DNA of 64,000 bases from Paenibacillus phytohabitans (GCF_013141775.1 NZ_WHOB01000069.1:62001-126000), one strand, 5' to 3'. Positions 52,963 to 63,187 are shown, numbered from the stretch's first letter. The notes: a model not told the origin generated them from the sequence alone. A program made the numbers and translations.

Positions 52963-54216
52963 TTATTGTGAAAGCTGCTGCGGAGAATTGTGATTCCGCG
53001 CAGTCCGTCTGCGGTACAGATGCAGCAACATATAGGAAAGGATAAACGCTGCTGTGACCAGCCAGAGCGGGATTCGCGGATCGAGCTTGTACGCCCAGCC
53101 GCCGATGATGCCCGCAGGTGCAGTGAACAGCAGGATCAGCACAGACAGCGTGGAAAATACTTTGGCCCGCTTATCGTCATCGATGGCGTTCTGTACGGCA
53201 GCCTCCAGATAAGGGGAGCTGATCATCAGTCCCACGGCTGCCAGTATGGTGCTGAGTCCGATCCACAAGAGGCTGGACGAAGGATATAACACCAGCATGG
53301 CATTGGACAGCGCAGAGAGTCCGAAGCCGGCCATCATGGAGCGGTGGGCGCTCTGGTCCGGGATTTTGGGCATAAGCAGCCATAGGGTCAGCAGCATGAT
53401 TATAGAGGAGACTGCGGGAAACAGAGAAAGGATACCGCTATCTATGTGCAGATAATCAGCCAGATATAGCGACAGATAGGTGCTCTTCAGCGTGGCCTGA
53501 AAGTTGAACAGGATGTATACGCCGAAGATCAGCAGCAGATTGCGCTCCACCCACAGCTCACGGAATGCGCCGCCATATTCGACCATAATTTCCCGCAGTC
53601 CAAGTTCACGTGTTTCCTGACGTTTCCTTATTCCGGCTTCGGTTTCGCGGGTCGTTAGCTGGCGGCCGACGAACTGGAAGGTCATGAACAGAAATGCGAG
53701 CACATACATCATCCGCATCCCCTGAATCATGCCGTACTGGTGTACAAGCAGACCGCCCAGCGGTGCAAACAACCCTCCGATGACACCGATAATCTGCAGC
53801 AGGGTGAAGACATACGTCCGGTCAGAGGGCCGGGTGTCTTCGACAATCAGGCAATAAAAAGCAATATGCGGAACACGCTGGAAGCCGTTAATGACCGCAG
53901 CTGCCGCGAAAAACCACAGATTCTGTGATGCGGCCCATAACAGGGTGGCCAGGCTCCAGCTAAGCAGGTCAAAATATAAAATGGCCCGCTTGCGTCCCAG
54001 ACGGTCCGTTAAATATCCGCTGATTAATGAAGAGAATACCTGGACGATCAGTCCGATCGTGGTAATCCAGCCGATGTTCAGCTCCGTCAGTCCCAGCTCG
54101 TACATATAAAGCGTGGCATAGGTGGAGAACATGCTGTAGGGAATCAGGAAAAAGGGCTCAAAGGTTAAGCAGCCCCGGCTGTTTCCCTGCAGTCTTGGAA
54201 AGAAAGGTTGTGCAAT
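52963..54216 (-). CDS. MFS transporter
   Basis: The protein of about 417 residues has twelve predicted helices and the motif A loop GYLTDRLGRKRA. The first ATG (54132) would cut off helix 1: in-frame sequence upstream reads QPFFPRLQGN then CLTFEPFFLIPYSMF, a normal MFS N-terminus. GGAGG at 54225-54229 is eight bases before an ATT at 54214-54216, the likely start. Substrate unknown. It is convergent with mrpG. Confidence 0.8.
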   Translation of the reverse strand: MAQPFFPRLQGNSRGCLTFEPFFLIPYSMFSTYATLYMYELGLTELNIGWITTIGLIVQVFSSLISGYLTDRLGRKRAILYFDLLSWSLATLLWAASQNLWFFAAAAVINGFQRVPHIAFYCLIVEDTRPSDRTYVFTLLQIIGVIGGLFAPLGGLLVHQYGMIQGMRMMYVLAFLFMTFQFVGRQLTTRETEAGIRKRQETRELGLREIMVEYGGAFRELWVERNLLLIFGVYILFNFQATLKSTYLSLYLADYLHIDSGILSLFPAVSSIIMLLTLWLLMPKIPDQSAHRSMMAGFGLSALSNAMLVLYPSSSLLWIGLSTILAAVGLMISSPYLEAAVQNAIDDDKRAKVFSTLSVLILLFTAPAGIIGGWAYKLDPRIPLWLVTAAFILSYMLLHLYRRRTARNHNSPQQLSQ

Positions 54217-54389
54217 GATGAAATCCTCCAGGGTTGTCTGTAAAGTAAGGAAAGGTCCAAACCATTAAATGATAATTACAGGACAATGTCAACAACAAAA
54301 CATAGCTAGGTTGCAGTGGTGCCTGAAGTTACTGTAGACTGGTTAGAAAAGCTTTTGTGCTTGGATGAAATTTACATAAGGTGGTTAAC

Positions 54390-55502
54390 ATGTATATCCT
54401 TATCGGAATCGTATTTATCATTGTATATGCCTTAATTGTATTCTACATCGGCTGGAGCGGCTGGGGCTGGATCAAGCCGGTAGTGTCTGGCAGGTTCCGG
54501 CTATTCTATATCCTTGCGCTTGTTTTTCTGGCCAGCTCGCTGATCCTGTCCAGAGTGGTCGCAGGATCGGCCATTTTAAGTGTTATTGGCAGCTACTGGC
54601 TGGCATTGTTCAGCTTATTGATTATGCTGCTGCCGCTTGTTCATCTATCGGTCTGGTTAACGAAGCTGAGCAGGCTGCCGCGTCATGCTGTTCAGAAGTG
54701 GTCGGGGATTCTTACTATGCTGCTGCTGGCCGGTCTGCTTGGATTCGGGAGCTTCAACGCTTACAGTCCGGTTGTCCGTTCGTATGACATACAGATCGAC
54801 AAGGCAGGTCCGGCGCAAGGTGAACTTCATATTGTGATGGCATCAGACATGCATTTTGGCTATTTATCAGGAAAAGGCCATGCGGAGCGGATGGTTAAGC
54901 AAATTAACGCACTTCACCCGGATATCGTACTGCTCCCGGGCGATATTGTAGATGATGATATTGTGCCGTATAAGGACAAGGGCATCGGTGCGATTTTAGC
55001 GGAGATTGAAGCGCCGCTCGGCGTGTATGCTTCACTGGGCAATCATGACCGCTTCAAAGGCGGAACGGAGGAGATCATCAGTCTTCTGGAGGAGAGCGGA
55101 ATTCAGGTTCTCTATGATGAAGCCATTGAGGTGGGAGACTGGCTGACGCTGATCGGGCGGAAGGATTACAGTGATAAGGATAGAGCGGAGCTGTCTGTTC
55201 TGATGGAGAACATAGATGGCTCGCAGCCGGTAGTTATGCTGGAGCATCAACCGGTCGGCTTCGACACCGCAGAGGAGCAGGGGATTGATCTGATGGTATC
55301 TGGTCATACCCACCGCGGGCAGATTGCGCCTGCCAATATATTGACTGACAGATTGTTTGAGAATGACTGGGGGTATCTGCAGAAAGGGCGGCTCCATTCC
55401 ATAGTATCTTCCGGATATGGATTCTGGGGTCCGCCGATCCGTATCGGATCGCGGTCAGAGGTAGTGTCCATTCATGTGAATTTTAATCATTCAGAGCGAT
55501 AG
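54390..55502 (+). CDS. Membrane-bound metallophosphoesterase
   Basis: The 370-residue protein has four N-terminal membrane helices (to about residue 125), then a calcineurin-type phosphoesterase domain. Metal ligands are in ASDMHFG, LPGDIVDDD, LGNHDRF and the C-terminal SGHTHRGQ. AAGGTGG five bases upstream supports ATG 54390. YkuE/YaeI-like proteins of this kind act on lipid or nucleotide phosphates; the substrate is unknown. Confidence 0.88.
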   Translation: MYILIGIVFIIVYALIVFYIGWSGWGWIKPVVSGRFRLFYILALVFLASSLILSRVVAGSAILSVIGSYWLALFSLLIMLLPLVHLSVWLTKLSRLPRHAVQKWSGILTMLLLAGLLGFGSFNAYSPVVRSYDIQIDKAGPAQGELHIVMASDMHFGYLSGKGHAERMVKQINALHPDIVLLPGDIVDDDIVPYKDKGIGAILAEIEAPLGVYASLGNHDRFKGGTEEIISLLEESGIQVLYDEAIEVGDWLTLIGRKDYSDKDRAELSVLMENIDGSQPVVMLEHQPVGFDTAEEQGIDLMVSGHTHRGQIAPANILTDRLFENDWGYLQKGRLHSIVSSGYGFWGPPIRIGSRSEVVSIHVNFNHSER

Positions 55503-55505
55503 TAC

Positions 55506-55546
55506 AAGAAGGGTCCATCCGAATGTTCGGTTGGACCCTTCTTGTT
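55506..55546. terminator. Terminator after the metallophosphoesterase
   Basis: AAGAAGGGTCCA-CCGAA and TTCGG-TGGACCCTTCTT form a strong symmetric hairpin with flanking A and T runs. Confidence 0.85.
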
Positions 55547-55626
55547 ATAAGCCACTCTGATTCTTGTGGAAATAGACTGCCTCCGCACAGCCAGCGGAAT
55601 CCGCGTCTGCCGTGGGTTCCGGCAGC

Positions 55627-56997
55627 TCACTCTTGAGACGCAGCTCCTTTGCTGCTCAATATTTCCTTGTAGAGTTCTATTGCCAGCGCCCGTGACCGCT
55701 TAAGATCAACAATGGCATCAGCGCGGGGCAGGTGGATGGCTTGGTCTGACAGTTCTGACAGCTCAGGCATCCAGGTGCGGATATAGCTGCCGCTGGGGTC
55801 GTGGGTCTGAGACTGGGTTACCGGATTCATCACCCGGAAATAAGGCGAGGCATCGTATCCGAGTGAAGAGCTCCACAGCCAGCCGCCGCGGTTCAAAGTA
55901 TTGTCATAATCGCTAAGCTTCAGCCGGAAGTAACGCTCGCCGTAAATAAACGGACAGCCGAGATTCTTGGTCAGGAACATCGCCGTAATCATCCGCAGCC
56001 GGTTTGGCATCCAGCCGGTTTCATTCAGCTGGCGCATAGCTGCATCAATGACCGGAATACCGGTCTTGCCGAGGGACCATGCCTCGAAATTATGTGTCCC
56101 CAGAGCTGAAAGATCATACATATTCTCGTAGTTGAAAAACACAGGATCCAGCCGTGCCTGATACAGATAGAAATCCCTCCAGGCCAGCTGTCTCAGCCAC
56201 TCTTCCCCTAAGTGCTCATTCTCCGTAAGCCGGTTATAGACTGTCCGGACAGAAATCGCCCCTGTATTAAGATGCCTGCTGAGCCGGCTTGTCCCTTCCT
56301 GCGAATAGTTATCACGGTGTGCCGCATAATGCTGCAGCTCCGTTTGCAGGAAATCCACCAACAGATGACAGGGGCGCATAGTCTGCGCAGGCTGGGCAAG
56401 CGCTGTGAGCAGCCGGTTAATCTCTCCGGGAATCCGGAAGGTGTCTGTTATTTGCGGATGAATCTCCACGGTTTGCAGTTCCTGAAGACCCCTAGAGTAG
56501 GGAGGCCGGAAGCGTTCTGAGAGGAAGCTGCGCCAGCGGCGGTAAAAGGGGGTGAATACCTTAAAGGGCTCACTCCGCCCGCACCAATCCATGAAGTCTT
56601 CCAAGTCACAGAGCATACTGTCATGATGGGTGTGAAACCGGAGGCTCAGCGCATGGGCCGTGTCACGCAGAAGCCTGTCTCTTTTCAGAGCATAGGGGGT
56701 ATAGTCGGCATGGACCCTAACCTCATGAATCGGATGAACCCCGGCCAGACTCCTTAAGATAGCATCCGGCTCCCCGTAAAGAATATGCAAAAGCTTACCT
56801 TTATACGCATATTCCTGCTGCAGGCTGGATACATGCTGGAGGAAATTCAGGCCGCTATGCTCAAGATAACGTTCATTCCGTAACAAAAAAGGCTCCAGAA
56901 TCAATACATGCAGGGAGTTTTCCTGCGCAGAGCAGATGGCGTCAAAAGCGGGAAGATCATCCGTCCGCAGATCCTTCCGGTGAATGAACAGAATCAT
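55627..56997 (-). CDS. phr: Deoxyribodipyrimidine photo-lyase
   Basis: The 456-residue protein has an N-terminal antenna domain (FIHRKDLRTDDLPAF) and a helical FAD domain with TSRLSRHLNTGAIS, LRQLAWRDFY, the active site NETGWMPNRLRMITAMFL, and NLGCPF. It repairs cyclobutane pyrimidine dimers in light. It overlaps the preceding MepB gene by four bases, so both are in one operon. CPD type is inferred from family; cryptochrome-like function is unlikely in this setting. Confidence 0.92.
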   Translation of the reverse strand: MILFIHRKDLRTDDLPAFDAICSAQENSLHVLILEPFLLRNERYLEHSGLNFLQHVSSLQQEYAYKGKLLHILYGEPDAILRSLAGVHPIHEVRVHADYTPYALKRDRLLRDTAHALSLRFHTHHDSMLCDLEDFMDWCGRSEPFKVFTPFYRRWRSFLSERFRPPYSRGLQELQTVEIHPQITDTFRIPGEINRLLTALAQPAQTMRPCHLLVDFLQTELQHYAAHRDNYSQEGTSRLSRHLNTGAISVRTVYNRLTENEHLGEEWLRQLAWRDFYLYQARLDPVFFNYENMYDLSALGTHNFEAWSLGKTGIPVIDAAMRQLNETGWMPNRLRMITAMFLTKNLGCPFIYGERYFRLKLSDYDNTLNRGGWLWSSSLGYDASPYFRVMNPVTQSQTHDPSGSYIRTWMPELSELSDQAIHLPRADAIVDLKRSRALAIELYKEILSSKGAASQE

Positions 56998-57521
56998 AGC
57001 TGTAGCTCCTTTAGTTCATACAACCGGGTTAAGGCCTGCATATGCTGATCGTTCATGGGAGCTATTCTCGAAAAATAAGGCAGCTGCCATTTCTGCGCAG
57101 CAGAAGCCTGCTTATTAGTCACGGTATCCCAGTCCGGATACACGCGCATTGCCATTTTCCCTGGTGTATCCTTGTCCGCCAGCACCCCGTGCATTCTCAG
57201 CACGTCTTTGGGAAAGACGAACTGTCCACACTCCCCGCTGAAGGGATGGAAGGTATGGATTACCAATATATCGGGAGCGTCCATATAGGCAAATGCCCGG
57301 TTTTTCCGCTCCGCATCCTTTTCCCAGAAGACGACAAACTGCCCTGTCTTCGTTGGGGTGATTTTTGCAACACGAAACCGAACGGACCGGGTATTCAGCT
57401 GGAACCGCCCCGCGCCGTATTCGGCATTCTGCGGTTCTTCCCGCACTGAATCAACAGTGAAGCGGGCCGGTGCATAAAATGTATCAGTTATATAAGCTAA
57501 CGTATGATAAAAGTTATTCAT
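56994..57521 (-). CDS. MepB family protein
   Basis: The 175-residue protein matches MepB: ARFTVDSVREEPQNAEYGAGRF, FRVAKITPTKTGQFVVFWEK, ILVIHTFHPFSGECGQFVFPK and GKMAMRVYPDWD (in parts). MepB was named from the S. aureus mepRAB locus, but its function is unknown. AGAAGG six bases upstream supports ATG 57521. Co-transcribed with photolyase. Confidence 0.88.
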   Translation of the reverse strand: MNNFYHTLAYITDTFYAPARFTVDSVREEPQNAEYGAGRFQLNTRSVRFRVAKITPTKTGQFVVFWEKDAERKNRAFAYMDAPDILVIHTFHPFSGECGQFVFPKDVLRMHGVLADKDTPGKMAMRVYPDWDTVTNKQASAAQKWQLPYFSRIAPMNDQHMQALTRLYELKELQL

Positions 57522-57677
57522 GAGATGCCTTCTTCCTGAGTGGGTATAATGCTGTCTCCAATTAAGATAATACCAGTCCATCCGGCATAAATGTAAGCTG
57601 TTTGTAATGTTATGGAGGATGATATTTGTTAGAATGGGGGAACTGCAGGAATTTACTCGACTAAAGGAGAGGTTTAA

Positions 57678-59591
57678 TTGTTAAGAAAAGGATTTACCGT
57701 TATGTTCTCAATACTATTGCTATTATCCGGCAGTATCACGGCATTTGCTGCCGGGAAAGGCAGCGGGGGAGCAGAGGGAGCAACCCCATCAGGGATTCCG
57801 CTGACCGGTTTGGAAGCTTTTGTCGACGATTATGTAAAAGAGTACATAGGACAACACTCTGTAGGTGCGTCTGTTGTTATGGTAAAGGATGGCCGGGTGG
57901 TACTGTCCAAGGGTTACGGATACGCTGACTTGGAGCAGCAGATCCCTGTTTCGAAGGATACGGTAATGGAATGGGGCTCGATCAGCAAGCTTACCGTATG
58001 GACCTCCGTAATGCAGCTGGTTGAGCAAGGAAAGCTCGATCTGAATGAAGATATCCGCAAGCTTTTGCCGGACAATTTCCTGACCAGGCTGAAATATGAT
58101 GATCCCATAACGATGCTTCATCTGATGAACCACAATGCCGGATTCGAGGAGTATATGTTCGACATGGCTTATCAGTCCCCTGAGGAAGTACGCTCTTTGG
58201 AAGAGGGTCTGCAGCTGGCCCAGCCGGCACAGATTTACAGACCGGGTGAGGTTGTAGCCTACTCTAACTACGGCAACTCACTGGCTGCCTTCATTGTAGA
58301 GAGAATCAGCGGCCAGCCTTATCATGATTACGTTCAGCAGCATATTTTTGATCCCCTCGGGATGAAGGATTCGATTGCCTATTCTGTTGTAGAGGACCGT
58401 CCGGAGCTGCTGAAGCATAAAGCTAAAGGTTATTTCTTCGAGGGAGAAGGGACCTTTACGCAAGGATCATGGAATTATATGTCCATGTACCCTAACGGAG
58501 GCAATAACGGCACTGCAGAGGACCTGGCTAAGTTTGCGATGGCATTCATGCCTGCAGCCGGAGAAGCATCCCCTCTGTTCGAGAAGCCGGAGACACTGGG
58601 CACGATGCTGACTCAGAGTTATACCTCAGCTGAAGGAATGCCGGGTATTGCCCATGGGTTCTGGGAATATCCCGGAATGATGCGTACGCTTGGACATGGC
58701 GGAAATACGATTGCATTTGCCACCAATCTGCAGATTGTGCCTGAAGACCGGTTCGCGATTATAATTATGACCAATCAGGCCAGCGAATCCAATATTGTAC
58801 ATGGTCTTAGCAAAGCTATACTGGGCACGCGTGAGCAGGCAGATGCCGTTGATCTGCCGGATTCGTCAGAGGTTCAAGGCGAGTTCATGGCTGCGCGGCG
58901 CCCCGGACACGGCTTCATGAATCTATTCCCCTATCTTACGCTGATGAAGCTTGAGCCGCAGGGGGAAGATCAACTCCGGGTATCTCTTGCCGGGATGACC
59001 GGAAGCTATAAGCAGGTTCAGCCCTATCTCTATGAGAAAGTAAGCGGAGACTCGGCGCTGGATGCCTGGCCAATGCTGCATGCCACAGTCAGTGAGGGGA
59101 AGGTGGAGGCTATCTCGGTATATACGACAGATTATTTGCCGCTGCCTGCTGAGAAGTCAATGCCGGTGCTGCTCATGAATGCCGTGCTTGCGGCACTGGC
59201 CATCCTCTATTTCGTTATCGCCCCGTTTGTATTGCTGATACAGGCAATATTGAACAAGCGAAGAGCCGGAACACGCCCTGCACCTCGTGCCGTCAGCCGT
59301 ATGCTGGCAGCTGGCCTCACCTTGACAGGCACCGGCATTGTGGTGAACAACCTGATTCTGGCCTTGAGGATGCTAAGCAACAATGAACGTGCCTATGCAG
59401 AAGTGTATCCGCAGATTTTGGTTAACTATGGTCTGACTGGACTGGCGGTGTTGTTCTTGGCCGCGCTGTTGCTATCCTGGAGGAAGAACCGCTCTGCTTC
59501 AACTGCCCGTGGCAAGTGGTCTGCTATTCTTCCTATAGTCATGATGGCAGTTCTGGTGGGGTTGCTTGTATTCTGGCAGTTCTACAGTTAA
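57678..59591 (+). CDS. Serine hydrolase of the beta-lactamase/PBP4* family with C-terminal membrane helices
   Basis: The 637-residue product has a signal peptide (LLRKGFTVMFSILLLLSGSITAFA) and a beta-lactamase class C fold: SxxK in WGSISKLTVW, the Tyr motif YSNYGN, and HGGN in the KTG position. Three or four membrane helices at the C-terminus (from about residue 495) anchor it. The start is TTG at 57678 with AAAGGAGAGG upstream. Such proteins are usually D-amino-acid peptidases or esterases; resistance to antibiotics is not implied. Confidence 0.88.
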   Translation: MLRKGFTVMFSILLLLSGSITAFAAGKGSGGAEGATPSGIPLTGLEAFVDDYVKEYIGQHSVGASVVMVKDGRVVLSKGYGYADLEQQIPVSKDTVMEWGSISKLTVWTSVMQLVEQGKLDLNEDIRKLLPDNFLTRLKYDDPITMLHLMNHNAGFEEYMFDMAYQSPEEVRSLEEGLQLAQPAQIYRPGEVVAYSNYGNSLAAFIVERISGQPYHDYVQQHIFDPLGMKDSIAYSVVEDRPELLKHKAKGYFFEGEGTFTQGSWNYMSMYPNGGNNGTAEDLAKFAMAFMPAAGEASPLFEKPETLGTMLTQSYTSAEGMPGIAHGFWEYPGMMRTLGHGGNTIAFATNLQIVPEDRFAIIIMTNQASESNIVHGLSKAILGTREQADAVDLPDSSEVQGEFMAARRPGHGFMNLFPYLTLMKLEPQGEDQLRVSLAGMTGSYKQVQPYLYEKVSGDSALDAWPMLHATVSEGKVEAISVYTTDYLPLPAEKSMPVLLMNAVLAALAILYFVIAPFVLLIQAILNKRRAGTRPAPRAVSRMLAAGLTLTGTGIVVNNLILALRMLSNNERAYAEVYPQILVNYGLTGLAVLFLAALLLSWRKNRSASTARGKWSAILPIVMMAVLVGLLVFWQFYS

Positions 59592-59668
59592 GCAGGGGAA
59601 TTACACTGTAAATAACGCCTGACGAATTGAATTTTCCTAAGCTGATTTCCAATTGTTCGTCATTACTG

Positions 59669-59713
59669 AATACATCGCCAAGTGCCGTATACGCACCGGC
59701 GATGTATTTTTGT
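59669..59713. terminator. Terminator between convergent genes
   Basis: AATACATCGCC and GGCGATGTATT arms followed by TTTTTG, between the beta-lactamase-family gene and the SecA2-like gene. Confidence 0.8.
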
Positions 59714-59745
59714 GTGTTCCTGATTAATCAGCTGCGCTGCAACAA

Positions 59746-62034
59746 TTAATATTTAGGCAGCTTGAGTACCGGCCATAATAGCTTCCTCAATACCGGACGA
59801 AGCCAATAAGCCAATACAGTCGTTCCGGTCCATGAGCTGCGCTTATTCTGCAGGTATTGATCGTTGATAATATAAGTCCGGGTAGAAGGGGGACTCTTGA
59901 GACCGAACTCATCCCATTTTGCCGGATCATTCGAGCCATTGAGCCTTTTAAGCATATTTGCTGTTTCATGGTCTATTTTAGCGGGGATCTGTTCGTAGGC
60001 CTGGGAAATTTGCATATGAAATTCATCGATCGGACTGCGGCTGGCGAGGCTCTCCAGGTGGATGCTTTCACGAAGGTAAGAGACGTATGCCAGATGGTCC
60101 GCCCAGAACGCGTCGATATAAAAAAGCCGTACCCGCTGCTCCGCAGGGCTCATCGGTTTCGTGCCTTGCAGAATTCCGAGCCGCTCCGCGTATAGAATCC
60201 GCCTCTGATCCTCCAACATATCCGAATAACCGTTCAGTTCCTGGTGGATATCGAAGTTTTGGCTCATAATAACGCGCTGGGTATGCGCGATTTTGCTGCG
60301 GAGCAGCGGACCATCGAGAGCCTCATCCTGCCTGGGAACACGAACCGCTTTATCGAATCCGAACCGCAGCATCAGCTCGTCCTCTAAGCTTACGTAGAAT
60401 ACGGAGGCTCCCGGGTCGCCTTGGCGGCCGGAACGCCCGCGCAGCTGGTCGTCGATCCGTACGCTTTCATTCACATGAGTGCCAATCACGTACAACCCGC
60501 CCAGCTTGGCTACTACCTCTGCCTGCGCGGGGTCACCACCACCGAGCCGGATGTCGACGCCGCGTCCCGCCATATTCGTAGACACCGTGACGGCTCCGGC
60601 TGCTCCGGCTTTGGCGATGATTCCGGCTTCTTCTGCATCGTTTTTTGCATTCAGAACCTGACAGGGTACACCCGCAGCCGCTAATGCCTCCGCCAGCATG
60701 TCAGACTCCTGGACGCTGGACGTTCCAATGAGAATAGGACGTCCCGCCTTGTGAACGGACGAGATTTCTTGTACAAGCGCTTTAAATTTGGCTTCTTTAT
60801 GGGTATAAATCATGTGCGGATGGTCGATTCGTATGTTTGTCCGGTTCGGCGGAATTTGCACGACCTGCAGCATGTAAACCGCTTTGAATTCCATTGCGGA
60901 AGCGTGCGCGGTCGCCGTCATTCCGCAAATTCCCGGATACAGGCTAATGAAATGCTGGAGGGTAATTGTGCCGAGAATTCTCCCTCCAACGCTCCACTGC
61001 AGCCCTTCTTTGACCGCAAGCGCGGCTTGCAGCCCGTCCGGTAAATACCTGTTCTCGGCCACGCGGCCGGTATATTCCTCGATCTGCTCGATTTTACCGT
61101 CCCGGACGATATAATCAATGTCTTTGTTTAATAACGATTCCACATGCAGCGCGCAATTTAATGACGTTAACAAGTGAGAATTATGGCTATCGTACAAATT
61201 ACCGCAACCCAGCAGGGATTCCGCCTTCGCAGCGCCGGCTTCATTCAAGTAAACATTCCGCTGGAACTCGTCGAAGTCGTAATGCTCCACGGGCTGGAGC
61301 TGCCGGGCCACTTCTGCGAACAGAATGCCGTCACTGATGGAAGAGCCCGACTCCCCGCTGATGACCAGCGGCACCCGCGCTTCGTCAAGAAGCAGCGAAT
61401 CCGCCTCATCGACGATGACATAGTGGAACGGACGATGAACGGTATCGGCTTCGCTTAGTGCGATCGTGTCGCGCAAGTAATCGAAGCCTGCCTCTTTGGC
61501 CGTAACATAGGTTATATCGGCGGCGTATGCTTCCCGTTTCCGGGACAGGCTCATGCCCGCCTGCACCGGCTGAACCGTTAATCCGAGGAAACGATACACC
61601 GGACCCATCCACCCGGCATCGCGCTTGGCCAAATAATCGTTAAAGGTCAGCACATGAACCCCTTCGCCGGTCAGTGCATTTAGATAAGCAGGCATAACCG
61701 CAGATAGCGTTTTTCCTTCACCGGTATGCTGCTCGATTAGGAATCTCTCATGCAGTGCGATCGCAGCCATGATCTGGACATCGTAGGGCTGTAGTCCGAG
61801 CGTTCTTTTCGCTGCCTCACAGACAAGCGCATAAGCATCAACAAGCAGCTCGTCCAATGGCGTACCCGACCGTGCTTCTTTTTGCAGCCGTAGGGATTCC
61901 GCTTGAAGCTGGCTATCCTCCCATGCTTGCAGATTCCGGCTCCTGATGAGCTCCGTTTGGTCCTGATAGATCTTCAGCTTACTCCGGTTATCGTAGTCTT
62001 TGAATCGATGCATCAGCTTGACGGCTATATTCAT
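59746..62034 (-). CDS. SecA2-like accessory translocase ATPase
   Basis: The 762-residue protein has SecA motor signatures: Walker A TGEGKTLSA (GEGKT at 105-109), VHVLTFNDYLAKRDA, DEADSLLLDEAR, GTSSVQESD and TNMAGRGVDIRLGGGDP. It is shorter than housekeeping SecA and lacks the C-terminal zinc-binding tail; instead it ends in a hydrophobic/basic stretch (VLAYWLRPVLRKLLWPVLK). GAAGGGAG sets ATG at 62034. It probably drives export of a specific protein set. No secY2 or cargo gene is adjacent. Confidence 0.85.
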   Translation of the reverse strand: MNIAVKLMHRFKDYDNRSKLKIYQDQTELIRSRNLQAWEDSQLQAESLRLQKEARSGTPLDELLVDAYALVCEAAKRTLGLQPYDVQIMAAIALHERFLIEQHTGEGKTLSAVMPAYLNALTGEGVHVLTFNDYLAKRDAGWMGPVYRFLGLTVQPVQAGMSLSRKREAYAADITYVTAKEAGFDYLRDTIALSEADTVHRPFHYVIVDEADSLLLDEARVPLVISGESGSSISDGILFAEVARQLQPVEHYDFDEFQRNVYLNEAGAAKAESLLGCGNLYDSHNSHLLTSLNCALHVESLLNKDIDYIVRDGKIEQIEEYTGRVAENRYLPDGLQAALAVKEGLQWSVGGRILGTITLQHFISLYPGICGMTATAHASAMEFKAVYMLQVVQIPPNRTNIRIDHPHMIYTHKEAKFKALVQEISSVHKAGRPILIGTSSVQESDMLAEALAAAGVPCQVLNAKNDAEEAGIIAKAGAAGAVTVSTNMAGRGVDIRLGGGDPAQAEVVAKLGGLYVIGTHVNESVRIDDQLRGRSGRQGDPGASVFYVSLEDELMLRFGFDKAVRVPRQDEALDGPLLRSKIAHTQRVIMSQNFDIHQELNGYSDMLEDQRRILYAERLGILQGTKPMSPAEQRVRLFYIDAFWADHLAYVSYLRESIHLESLASRSPIDEFHMQISQAYEQIPAKIDHETANMLKRLNGSNDPAKWDEFGLKSPPSTRTYIINDQYLQNKRSSWTGTTVLAYWLRPVLRKLLWPVLKLPKY

Positions 62035-62201
62035 AGGAATATCTCCCTTCGGTAGTAGAATGAAGTCCAATCGCTCCACAATATGGAATGCTTTGCCGGG
62101 CTTCAAGCTCATAAACTTCGTATTACTACGTAAAAGCCTGCCCAAAGTTTCTATTTATTTCCTCCCGGGCAAAATTGCCCGAAAGACGCGGTCTTACATA
62201 C

Positions 62202-62250
62202 AAAAGCAGCAGTAACCTCCGGTCTACGGGGCTGCTGCTGCTTTTTCATA
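62202..62250. terminator. Terminator between DUF975 and secA2-like genes
   Basis: AAAAGCAGCAG and CTGCTGCTTTTT with an A-run on one side and T-run on the other. It separates the two minus-strand genes. Confidence 0.75.
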
Positions 62251-62297
62251 GGGTGCAATCTGTCCTAAATAGTGGTATGCAGATAACAGATAGGTTT

Positions 62298-63056
62298 CTA
62301 GTAAAAGGGGGTCTGTGCTAACCGGAGTTCATGGGCTGTTGTCAAATTATACGAAAGCGCATTGTGGCGCAACTCCAGGTACAGCTCGGCCTTCGTGGCG
62401 TTGATATAGGGCTGGACAAATAAGACGCCGATGCCGAGTGCCAGCAGGCCCAGCAGAATCCAGCCAATGAAGCTCAAATCAAGCACAAACATGCTGAATT
62501 TATGACCGCGTGTCATTTGCTTGCTTAATTCTACTGCGCGGTTATATCCGATGTGCGGATTGTCCGCAAGGATGTAAGGCACCTGGCTGTACGCATAGGA
62601 TTTTACAATTCCAGGAATGATCAGCAGCAGGAACCATAAGAAATTCAAAAAACCTCTCCAGAGCATAGTTAGAACTATAGCCCAATACCGGTCCCTGTTA
62701 AATGCATAGCCGACATTGCCCATCCGGACTTCTCCCTCGGCAGATCGTTTGAAGTAACGCAATGAACCAACAGCAAGGGGGGAAGTGATCAGGATGTATA
62801 ACGCTATTCCAATTACTGCGAAGATGCCAATTATGAATAATGCGATTGCAAGAAAAGATCCTAACACGCTCCAATCTAATTCCACACCGGAGCTGGAAAT
62901 TTTAGAACGTGCCGACGATCCCCAGTTCCGATCAAAGCTTGGAATACCTGAGCCTTCTCCGAGCAAAACCAGCAGTAAACTTACTACAAAAGCCTTCCAA
63001 TACGAGGTGCGGAGGACATTCTTAGCCCTTCCCTTTATTTCTTTACGATCCCACAT
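62298..63056 (-). CDS. DUF975 membrane protein
   Basis: The 252-residue protein starts WDRKEIKGRAKNVLRTSYWK, the conserved DUF975 N-terminus, and has about six membrane helices. A central loop has GYAFNRDRYWAIVLTM, and the family segment IPGIVKSYAYSQVPYILADNP follows. AAAGAGG precedes ATG 63056. Function unknown. It is divergent from the gene at 63188. Confidence 0.88.
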   Translation of the reverse strand: MWDRKEIKGRAKNVLRTSYWKAFVVSLLLVLLGEGSGIPSFDRNWGSSARSKISSSGVELDWSVLGSFLAIALFIIGIFAVIGIALYILITSPLAVGSLRYFKRSAEGEVRMGNVGYAFNRDRYWAIVLTMLWRGFLNFLWFLLLIIPGIVKSYAYSQVPYILADNPHIGYNRAVELSKQMTRGHKFSMFVLDLSFIGWILLGLLALGIGVLFVQPYINATKAELYLELRHNALSYNLTTAHELRLAQTPFY

Positions 63057-63187
63057 CAAAAAACCTCTTTCCGTTTGCATTTTGTTCTTCGTCTTACAAT
63101 TGATACCATAGATTATGTCATTAGACAAACAATTAATTACTGTGACTTTTGACTGGAGAGTGAAGATTGCAGAGTGAGGGATGGACA

